Origin: Actinia tenebrosa
Taxonomy: Eukaryota > Cnidaria > Anthozoa > Actiniaria > Actiniidae
Direction: 5' to 3'
DNA: 64,000 nucleotides
NCBI RefSeq assembly: GCF_009602425.1
Contig: NW_022261496.1
Location: 10,411 to 74,410, forward strand
Below the pieces are notes generated by a model. It saw nothing but the letters and a program-made list of their open reading frames with translations. It was not told the origin of the DNA and searched no databases. Shown piece by piece: positions 58,301 to 64,000 of the stretch; within the stretch, counting starts at the first letter, position 1, and the number at the start of each line of letters is the position of its first letter. The translations under genes were made by a program, and so were the position numbers.

Positions 58301-61300
58301 AAGAAATTCTGAACTTACCCGCCTCACAAAAGACCAAAAGCCACTCCACGCCATTGAAAAAGAAATTGAAATAACGGGGAGGTCTATTAAGAGTACTACC
58401 ACGCATAGAACTGTAGAGTCTCAACCTCCTTCAGCACTCGAGGTAAGGCGGGGGGCGCCCGATAAGGATGTGAGTAGGCCAGTTACAAATGCTCAACGGC
58501 CTGCACATTTGCCAGATAGAAACGTGGCTGGACCACGAGTTCTAGGAAGTGTTCGTGCTGACAAAATTCCCATGGATAGTGTTGATGGGAAAATGACGGC
58601 AGAGGACAAAGAAATCCAGAGAAAAATACAGGAGGAAGAGGAAAGAAGAAGATTAAAACAAATTGAGCAAATTCAACAAGAGAGCCGCAAGAGAGAAGCT
58701 GAGGAACTTATGCGACTACGAGAAATACGTGAAGAAGAACTGCGCAAGAAAAGGGAAATTGCCCTCAAGGAAGCCGAAAAGAGGAAACTAGAAGAACAGC
58801 ATAGAGCAGCTGAAGCGCAGAGAATTGCAGATTCGAGGCGTCTTACTTTCCAAGCTCAAAAAGTAAGACTTGAAGAGCGAGTTATCACTGCTATGAAAGA
58901 AACGCAGGTGCAGTCAGAAGTCGTACTTCGAAATAAAACTCCAGGCACAAGAAAAGATGATCAAGAAGTCCCCTCTTCTGAATCTGAGGACACTGAGAAG
59001 CGTGAAAGAAGGAAGAGTGTTCGAGACACAAAGGCATTATTCGAACATTCTGCACCAAACCAGGAAGAATCAAAGGTTGTGTTGCGCAAGAAACGGCAAT
59101 CTCTGAATTTAGAAAACAGTGGTGGCCAACAAAAACCAGGCAGGAAAGACAGGGCTTCCTTTTACTCTGACGCAACATCGACTCAGGAATTTCAAACGCA
59201 AATTCAAAGAGAAAGAGCAACATCGTCTCAGGAATTTCAAACGCAAACTCACAGAGATAAAGAATTTAAGATTATCGCAAAGAATGAAGCCCCAACCCGT
59301 TTGAATTTAGGAAACATCTCTGAAAAACGCCAGCAGTTTGAAAGTCAGAGACAACAAAATTCGGTCGAAAGGCACCAAACTACAAGCAAAGAAAAGCCCA
59401 GACCTAGTGAGTCCAAGTCACCTCCTCCTCCCTTGGACCAAGAAGATGCTGGTGCTCCGCATCCGATGACCGATTCTTTCTTCCCCTCAATTTCGAGTAA
59501 CAGAATAAAACAAGAAATGGAAGAACTCAGGCAGAGGGAGCAAGAAATTCATGTTAGAAGGCAGGCAATGGTGAGGGCACCTTCTTCTGATAAGGAGATG
59601 GTAACGAAGAAAACTAACCCAGCTCCACCAGCGTCTTCTGATTTGGTGGTTCGAAGAAAAGAATCAGAACAGAAAACGTAAGTCAAATCGTCATTTTAAA
59701 TAAACTTTTGAGCATTTTAATCACATAATCGAAATTTGATTTTTTATATTTACCACCTTTTTTTCATTTCTTGCAGTGCACCCAAGAAGCAGCAAAACTA
59801 CAGAAAGAGTTTTATAGAGGTACTTCATTTCAGGGGTTTAAGAAACGTTACTGATCGTTCATTTTTTACATATAGTCAGATTAATTTAAACCTATCCTAT
59901 TGCATTCTGTTATCTATGAAACTGTAAGCTATCAGAACTTCTTTTCATTTGATCTCTTACCTCCTGTGAGATCTGATGCACACACCGCTTTATTGGGCAC
60001 TACTTCCAATTCAGAGTTTCAAAACTCTTTACTTACCATTTTTGTTATCAATACCCAATAAGCTTATCACTCTTTATCATATAATTATCCATAAAATACC
60101 TATATTTCTCCTTTTCGAAAAACTGATATTTTCACATGTGAAAATAATATGTTATTTTCACATGTGAAAATATCGTTGCCATGCATGTGTATTTAAGCTA
60201 TTAGTGAATAAATAAAAACTTTTTATAATGATAAAAAGCTTGTTAAGTTGATTTTATGGATAATTATATAATAAACAGAATATTACATGGGCGCTTGGAG
60301 ATACGAAGTTTATCTTCTCGTGTTGAAAATCTCTCACTCGTGAGAGATCTTTTCAGCACTCGAAGATAAATTTCATATTTCCGCGCGCCCACGTAATATC
60401 CTCTATATATTCCTGAACCCAAACTAGCAGAACATGCTATTTTCCAATAATATTCATCATTACTGATAGCACCTATATTTATTATTCTTAAAGATTGAGA
60501 AAGAGAAAGAAAGAGAAAGAGAGGAAGAACTGCAAAGAGAACGAGAGGCAATTTCGAAAGAAGTAGAAGAACAAAAAAAGGTAAGAGATATGTCTTATGT
60601 GTGTATTGTGCAATGTTAGCTCTCGTGTTCTTTTGAATATAGATTTTATTTGATAGAAATGATGATGACAATAATGATTATTATTATTATTAACATGGCA
60701 TTCAGATTATGAATAGTGGGTAAGAGTTATCCTTGCAAGGTAAAGGCAAGCACCAAGCTTGCAAGAAGGTTTAAGGGAGGGTATCAACTGCAGCAGCAAG
60801 TAGCTAGCATTAGCAATTAAGAGAGAATTCTTTTGTATTCAAGCAGTGAGCGCCAAAAACTATTTTCTTGAAGAAAGGCTGTTGTACAAGGCTAAAGTCT
60901 CGTTATTCAGAAAGTTGACCGATGACCGATGACCGGATGAAAGGGGAATCAAAGTGTTAACCCAAAGCAAAAATTTTCTTCGGAAATGAGGTTTAGGCCT
61001 TCATTTGCTTATTTCCCATATATTTTCTATTAAAAAAAAGCCTGACAAAGCAACATTCTAGCACAAATGCAACGAAACATCTTTGTACAATTGAAAATAC
61101 CGCTTCAAACAGGCATTTTATCATAGTACATCAGTTCCTAACTGTTTAAAAAAAGGTTTTGAGTGTTAACCCCAGACGAAAATTGGGATCAAAACTCATA
61201 CGAAAGTCTAGTTTTTGGCGCTTTTTGCCATTATTGCTAGCTCACTATTGAAAAAAATTAATTTCCTCTTGATCTAGCTAATTCCTTGAGCAACCAAAAG

Positions 61301-63527
61301 TGACCACTGACCACCACTCTCTCCCTGTTAACTTTTATTACTGATATTAATCACATTAATAATAATAATGATAATGACATTCGTTTATATGTGATAGTAA
61401 AATGAACAGCAGAGCTGATGATGTGGTCATGTAAGTAAAATGTAAACGATAAAAACTAAATACTCCTAATTGTAAATATCCCCATCCTCATAAACCAAGA
61501 TTAAAATGTAATATCTCTAGCCAAATAGATACCCCTAATCCTAATAACTAACAACTAATTTACTCCCCTCCCCTCTCCTTATAAACCAAGATTAAAACGT
61601 AATATCTCTAGCCAAATAGATACCCCTAATCCTAATAACTAACAACTAATTTACTCCCCTCCCCTCTCCTTATAAACCAAGATTAAAACGTAATATCTCT
61701 AGCCAATCAGATACCCCTAATCCTAATAACTAACAACTAATTTAATCCCCTCCCCTCTCCTTATAAACCAAGATTAAAACGTAATATCTCTAGCCAATTA
61801 GATACCCCTAATGTAATATCTATACCCCATTAAATACCTCTAATCCTAATAACTAACAACTAATTTAATTCCACCTAAACCTGGACTAAAATACAATACC
61901 ATAACCTCATTAAATACCTCTAATCCTAATAACTAACAACTAATGTACCCCTCCCCTCAATTAAACCTTGATTAAAATACAATATAATTATACCCAATTA
62001 CTTAATGGAACTTAATAATGTTTTATTATATACATTATCAGTATAATTTACAACCTTATTATAACTCATATATCCTCGATTGTAAAATCATTGTCGGGAA
62101 TATATAACTTAGAAGCTGAGACCAAAATGGTACATGGGAAGTGATGTATTTAGTGTGCAGCTCTTGGAATGTAAATAAATTGTTGCACTGACAGAAAGCA
62201 TGGAGGCTTTTAACATATGTTTCATATCTTTAGACTTAGACTTTTTTTATTATTCACACACATAAATTTACTTACAAAAATAATACAATAGATTGAAAAA
62301 AAGTTCAAATGTACAATTAATGTCATAACTAGGATATGTTAAAAATAATTTAATCGTTATGTGTGTGTGGCTGTCGAAATAGTTAAAACTTTCGTGTCGA
62401 CAGTGTGTCTCAAATAAATACATCAGAGGAGAATTATGTCATTTCACAGAATTACCTTCACTCAGCTTCTACGTTTTATGTTTTGAACACGTCAATGATT
62501 TTGCAATTTAGTGTATACCTTGACACATTCACGTCGTCAGCATCATCTGATTTTGTACACGACTAGTGTAGGCAACCACACCAAATAACACACACAAAAG
62601 ACTGTACGTAACTTTGTCTAGGAAAGGGGGAAAAGGGTTTGGCCTAAAAGTGTAAGAAGTATCATCTCGACTGAAAAAAAATGTAATATGAGAAACGTAG
62701 AGTCGCAACAGTTTGTCCAGGCTCGTAGCTGCTTTAGTAAAGTAATTATCTTAAGTATGCACGATGAATGGAATGGAAGCAACACTTGTGCAATTGCTTT
62801 GCAGAAAAAGGAAGAAGAGGCGAAAGCAAAACGAATTATGGAAGAGGAGAAAGTAAGTTGTAGTTTTACGTCTAGTTTGATATCTTTCATGGGATGTGGG
62901 TACAGCGTTTTGCTCCGATACTGGCAAAATTAATGTATTTGTAGGAGGCAGCATGGTCGAGTGGTGATAGCGTTGGTCTCGCAATCCGGTGGTGCTGGGT
63001 TCGAGTCCCGCTGTGGCCACTAGCTGAGACTGTATTTGTCCTGGTTTCTGATTAGTTCAAATTCAGTTTCTCGACTATGCTTGTTAATAGCAAACTGGTT
63101 TGCCTCCTTGCCAGTTGGGATTCTTAAAACACTTTATGTTTATTTGATTATTTCTTCATTTCAGTTTCATTTCAGTGTCCCCAATTAGTTGTATAAACTA
63201 AATGCATCGACAATTAAATAAAGTTTGTTTTTTTAAATAAGATGAAAAAACGGATGGGTTTACTCGAAAAATTGAGCAAACTCATAAAATGCATAGTCGT
63301 TACACTATATCTAACCCCAAAGTTTTAGGGAATGATTTTACTATAAAACATAAGAGAAGGGAAGTAAACAGTGACACCGAAAAATCCTCTTTGATAAAAA
63401 AATCAAACAGAAAGAAAAACCTTGAAACAAAAGCAAGTAATTAATAATGTTTATTTTACAGGAAAGAAAAAAGAATAAACCAAACGCCATGTCATCCAGG
63501 TGGGATAAACGAGGCCAGTTCAAGTAA
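45286..63527 (+). CDS. Two-EH-domain coiled-coil scaffold protein (Pan1/intersectin-like), 16 exons
   Basis: Joined exons: 45286-~45419, 45532-45561, 47648-47880, 48324-48387, 48765-48850, 50116-50165, 50416-50450, 51457-51502, 52918-53046, 53925-54105, 55866-56155, 57261-59677, 59777-59819, 60494-60580, 62805-62852, 63462-63527. All later junctions are GT/AG and phase-compatible; total about 3,939 bases (1,312 residues). Residues about 1-95 form EH1 and 98-190 EH2, both with the NPF-pocket Trp (KIW) and an EF-hand loop (DISRDNLLDVSE; DIDRDAKLSLEE). A coiled coil follows (210-300), then a Ser/Thr-rich linker and about 850 residues of E/R/K-rich tail. EH domains bind NPF peptides in endocytic proteins. 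EH-EH-coil order occurs in fungal Pan1 and at the front of intersectin, but no SH3 domains follow here. An endocytosis/actin scaffold role is inferred. Confidence 0.85.
45532..45561 (+). CDS. EH gene exon 2: 30-base micro-exon
   Basis: Acceptor GTTCTAG|G and donor ATATG|GTAAAT. It encodes LPLSELSKI plus two bases of the Trp codon, exactly the SxLPxxxLxxIW helix that EH1 lacks otherwise. The intron falls at the same place in EH2 (exon 4 also ends AAGATATG), which strongly supports it. Confidence 0.8.
47648..47880 (+). CDS. EH gene exon 3: end of EH1, start of EH2
   Basis: Acceptor TTCCCCCAG|G and donor CTGGACA|GTATGT. It encodes KLADISRDNLLDVSEF with the calcium loop of EH1, the linker, then MSTEEWNAYYKTFVW, the start of EH2, up to GFLD. 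Confidence 0.9.
48324..48387 (+). CDS. EH gene exon 4 (EH2 helix), NAGNAG acceptor
   Basis: Encodes ETACGIMMLSNLESSTLSKI plus two bases of Trp. The acceptor reads TTATAGCAG, so splicing after TAG (48324) or CAG (48327) would give DTETA or DKTA. The first fits the EH consensus better. Confidence 0.85.
48765..48850 (+). CDS. EH gene exon 5 (EH2 calcium loop)
   Basis: Acceptor TTTCAG|G and donor AAGAAGG|GTAGGA. It encodes NLSDIDRDAKLSLEEF and AIAFHLLRYCKK. DxDxDxKxSxxE fits a calcium-binding EF-hand loop. Confidence 0.9.
48890..49400. repeat. Repeat element broken by an assembly gap
   Basis: Sixteen N at 49251-49266 and several single ambiguous bases (about 49125-49153). The same 90 bases (TACGGACCTCGCTGCGCTCG ... 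CAATAAGTACATA) occur before and after the gap (about 49161-49250 and 49299-49393), and TTAACTTATCATATGACCC occurs at about 48917 and 49268. GGGCCGGA..GGGTT and AACCC.TCCGGCCC form an inverted pair. This is a repeat with mirrored GGGTCATATGATAA ends, but the local assembly is unreliable. It lies in intron 5 of the EH gene. Confidence 0.75.
50116..50165 (+). CDS. EH gene exon 6
   Basis: Acceptor TGTTTAG|GT and donor AATGAG|GTGATT, phase 1 in and 0 out. It encodes NELEGSIDVKAMLPNE, the short post-EH2 linker. Confidence 0.75.
50220..50353 (+). CDS. Possible alternative Pro-rich exon
   Basis: After a good acceptor (TGTTCTTTAG|A) the frame that continues exon 6 reads KITLRQVSLPKPFYPGVPQP then RASYTTCSATQATGGGGYGG, open up to a donor ACATTG|GTAAGC. 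The G run before the donor holds an ambiguous base (50340), so the exit phase cannot be trusted; as written it does not fit exon 7. It could be a cassette exon giving the Pro/Gly-rich linker common after EH domains. Confidence 0.35.
50416..50450 (+). CDS. EH gene exon 7: 35-base micro-exon
   Basis: Acceptor TTTTTAAG|GCT and donor AAAGAG|GTGAGT, phase 0 in and phase 2 out. It encodes ALKDDGEAKKK plus two bases. Confidence 0.75.
51457..51502 (+). CDS. EH gene exon 8 (coiled coil)
   Basis: Acceptor CTTTTTTCAG|A and donor TTGAAG|GTAGGT. It encodes HAEVQSERRQLLTLK, the start of the coiled coil. Only the phase supplied by exon 7 avoids a stop. Confidence 0.8.
51898..51956. repeat. GAGTG...CCGTGAAA MITE, left half only (copy 5)
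   Basis: GAGTGTAAACAATTAATCCG, then TGAAACACTAATTACT and AATAGTGCTAAT match the left half of the copy at 40555. TA lies before it. The right half is missing, so this is a truncated copy in intron 8. Confidence 0.85.
52057..52227. repeat. GGGGCGGATCC inverted-repeat element, copy 2
   Basis: Begins CAGGGGCGGATCCAGG and ends TGTATCCGCCCCTG. The body matches the copy at 32622-32799. It lies in intron 8 of the EH gene. Confidence 0.85.
52374..52846. mobile_element. Foldback element with ~160-bp inverted arms
   Basis: The left arm (about 52374-52532) and right arm (about 52680-52846) are inverted copies sharing AAAGTGCTTAT, CACAATATTTTCAGAAT, TCGTCATTTGAATGTCGGGT, CCAATATGTTAATGACTATG and AACATAAGGGAT in mirrored order. 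The right end lies only about 70 bases from exon 9. Non-autonomous; no transposase. Confidence 0.85.
52918..53046 (+). CDS. EH gene exon 9 (coiled coil)
   Basis: Acceptor TTTTCGATAG|CAA and donor CGTAGG|GTATGT, phase 0 on both sides. It encodes QKLCSEIAGGLDDATVNEKI, then RPELNKIEDRLSVLEKEETE and LRR, a regular heptad coiled coil. Confidence 0.85.
53120..53401. repeat. Inverted-repeat element with GCACTAGTCA ends
   Basis: GCACTAGTCA at 53120 and TGACTAGTGC at 53392 are perfect inverted ends. The neighbouring segments CCCCGC..CCGGGACAGG..GGAATTAAC and GTTAAATTCCTGTCCCGG are also mirrored. The element is 282 bases long and lies in intron 9. Confidence 0.8.
53925..54105 (+). CDS. EH gene exon 10
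   Basis: Acceptor TTTTTCAG|AGC and donor AACCTAG|GTAGGT, phase 0 in and 1 out. It encodes SLLNLKDRSKKENFKPFDKS, then FLLKKRLSGEDLFKGRDKK and FERLWTSNGTNL. It continues the coil into a basic segment. Confidence 0.85.
54385..54482. repeat. Hairpin in intron 10
   Basis: ATCTCTGCTGAAGCCAAACT and AGTTTGCCTTCAGCAGATAT form a strong stem with a TTTCGGAA-type loop, flanked by inverted GCCTAAAAGT.CG and ACGTACTTTTAC. It is probably a small hairpin MITE. The rest of intron 10 shows nothing that I recognise. Confidence 0.7.
55866..56155 (+). CDS. EH gene exon 11 (Ser/Thr-rich linker)
   Basis: Acceptor CATTATAG|AG and donor TCAAAG|GTAAAC, phase 1 in and 0 out. It encodes a disordered acidic/Ser-rich linker that includes SDISFTEVTRPSRI, reminiscent of the ISFTVKKP repeats in the giant minus-strand protein. 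Confidence 0.85.
57261..59677 (+). CDS. EH gene exon 12: 2.4-kb charged tail exon
   Basis: Acceptor CTTTCTAG|GCT and donor AAAAC|GTAAGT, phase 0 in and 2 out, 805 codons plus two bases. It holds long E/R/K-rich helices. Two tandem units are visible: LIERELEEQRRREEEVQRRI with TTLSKDKHQK and YIETGKA, then WVELEIEEQKRKDDEMRREI with TRLTKDQK and EITGRS. TSTQEFQTQIQRE and TSSQEFQTQTHRD are another tandem pair. SVRDTKALFEHSAP and a Pro-rich SPPPPLDQ site lie further on. The reading frame starts 26 codons before its first ATG (57339). Confidence 0.9.
59777..59819 (+). CDS. EH gene exon 13: 43-base micro-exon
   Basis: Acceptor TTTCTTGCAG|T and donor ATAGAG|GTACTT, phase 2 in and 0 out. It encodes APKKQQNYRKSFIE. 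Confidence 0.8.
60076..60270. repeat. Foldback element with TTTTCACATGTGAAAA palindromes
   Basis: ATAATTATCCATAAAAT and ATTTTATGGATAATTAT are inverted ends. Inside, TATTTTCACATGTGAAAATA occurs twice in a row, the two copies separated by ATATGT-type bases. It lies in intron 13. Confidence 0.75.
60280..60402. repeat. Hairpin element
   Basis: ATATTACATGGGCGCTTGGA and GAAGTTTATCTTCTCGTG are mirrored by AGCACTCGAAGATAAATTTC and CGCGCGCCCACGTAATAT around a GAGAGATTTTC-type loop. It lies directly next to the foldback at 60076-60270 and about 90 bases before exon 14. Confidence 0.8.
60494..60580 (+). CDS. EH gene exon 14 (charged helix)
   Basis: Acceptor TTCTTAAAG|ATT and donor AAAAAG|GTAAGA, phase 0 on both sides. 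It encodes IEKEKERERE, then EELQREREAISKEVEEQKK. Confidence 0.8.
60581..62804. other. Intron 14 of the EH gene
   Basis: A 2.2-kb intron holding the 91-bp minisatellite (61490-61990), AT-rich microsatellites near 60673 and 61349, and no further exon that I can see. Confidence 0.6.
61490..61990 (+). repeat. 91-bp minisatellite, four good copies plus degenerate copies
   Basis: ATAAACCAAGATTAAAA begins units at 61490, 61581, 61672 and 61763, exactly 91 bases apart. Each contains GTAATATCTCTAGCCAA, TACCCCTAATCCTAATAACT, AACAACTAATTTA and a C-rich CTCCCCTCCCCTCTCC. The fourth unit decays into shorter variants up to about 61990. Confidence 0.95.
62805..62852 (+). CDS. EH gene exon 15: 48-base micro-exon
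   Basis: Acceptor TGCTTTGCAG|AAA and donor GAGAAA|GTAAGT, phase 0 on both sides. It encodes KKEEEAKAKRIMEEEK. A longer open frame reads across it from the intron, but the splice signals are good. Confidence 0.8.
62943..63238 (+). mobile_element. tRNA-derived SINE with LINE-like 3' tail
   Basis: The head GGCAGCATGGTCGAGTGGTG carries an A-box, and GGTTCGAGTCC is a perfect B-box of the RNA polymerase III promoter. GGCAGCA can pair with TGTGGCC as an almost complete acceptor stem, so the head descends from a Leu/Ser-like tRNA. The tail GTGTCCCCAATTAGTT...AATAAAGTTT matches the 3' end of the LINE remnant at 13842-13905 (minus strand). It lies in the last intron of the EH gene in the sense direction. 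Confidence 0.85.
63462..63527 (+). CDS. EH gene last exon: C-terminus SRWDKRGQFK
   Basis: Acceptor TATTTTACAG|GAA; 21 codons then TAA. It encodes ERKKNKPNAMSSRWDKRGQF and a final Lys. WDKRGQF matches WERAGQF and WEKVGRF of the giant minus-strand protein. Confidence 0.85.
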   Translation, partial: ERKKNKPNAMSSRWDKRGQFK

Positions 63528-64000
63528 CTTCTACAATCTATGACTAATGTGTTTATACTTAATTCTTACAATTGAAATTTCTTATTAATAATGAATTTAT
63601 TATACAAATACACAATAGTTATTAGCTTGTTCCAATTACTCCAGTTTCGAGTTACCTTTTGTTCAGCCTTAACCTCGGTTGTGCGTTGAATATTCAGCTA
63701 TTCGACCAAAACCGGTGGAATTTAATGAACTCGTATTGTTCCGTACATTCCTTATTGTACAATTGACCTTATATAAAAGTAAAGAACACATTTGTACACA
63801 ATTGAGGCTAAGACTGAGCAAAGGTGAACTCGAAATGGGAGTATTGACTGGTTTGGCAGCGCTGTTGAGGCCCGTACACACGGAGAAGCTGCTGTGCTCA
63901 ACATTCATGGCAAAAAAGTTTCGAAAGCTCTTTTGCCGTAACAACAAACAAAACAACCGAAATTAAGAAAAACTATCAAAACTAACCACTATGAAAACCA
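63528..64000. other. Downstream flank of the EH gene
   Basis: The 3' untranslated region of the EH gene should begin here. Two overlapping 95-residue frames on opposite strands (about 63669-63966) are both open but neither resembles a known protein. The segment may be part of a repeat or a neighbouring gene that continues beyond the window. Confidence 0.4.

Noticed and set aside
62943-63016. Functional tRNA gene
   Set aside because: A and B boxes and most of the acceptor stem are present, but the anticodon stem pairs poorly and the sequence continues into a LINE-like tail, so it is a SINE head.

Overview
The window reads as nuclear DNA of an animal. It is AT-rich, its genes are split by long introns with ordinary GT/AG borders, and the spaces between exons are full of short inverted-repeat transposons, a LINE tail and tRNA-derived SINEs. 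Several repeats (for example one with ends AGAGCGTTTTCA and an inner CCATATTGG palindrome, and another with GAGGCCGTAGGCC at its centre) look like ones I associate with corals and sea anemones. An anthozoan cnidarian is therefore my best guess, from recollection rather than a search.

Layout: 1-5207 is intergenic. From 27574 down to 5208 on the minus strand lies one very large gene that I assembled from ten phase-compatible coding exons (7,938 coding bases, 2,645 residues). It starts with a small Cys-pair domain (CxxC...CxxC), continues with charged helices, and carries about 16 copies of a short motif of the form VG[K/R]L[D/N]xxx[F/Y] linked by Glu/Arg-rich coiled coil, most of them in one 4-kb exon. 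I do not recognise the family. From 27575 to 37821 I see repeats and no gene. A single-exon 165-residue gene of unknown function with a possible N-myristoylation start lies at 37822-38319 (minus). NOC4L, a nucleolar ribosome-assembly factor, is at 42039-44746 (minus, two exons). About 540 bases away and divergent from it, a 16-exon gene runs from 45286 to 63527 (plus). It encodes two N-terminal EH domains, a coiled coil and a long charged tail, about 1,312 residues, in an order that recalls the fungal endocytic scaffold Pan1 and the front half of intersectin.

The two large genes have unusual points in common: long E/R/K-rich helices, tandem internal repeats, and a W[ED][RK]xG[QR]F motif that appears twice in the minus-strand protein and forms the very C-terminus of the EH protein. 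They may belong to the same structural or endocytic/cytoskeletal system, but that is inference. Their coding exons are easily misread because their antisense frames are open and Ser/Phe-rich, and because several real exons contain no ATG.

The repeats are informative. At least five members of one TA-flanked inverted-repeat family are present. A 530-bp element sits between TTAA sites. A SINE has a tRNA head and a tail matching the 3' end of a LINE remnant found 49 kb away. There are also long hairpin elements, a 91-bp minisatellite, a 172-bp triplicated repeat, a 79-base T run, and a flawed assembly patch around 49120-49390.
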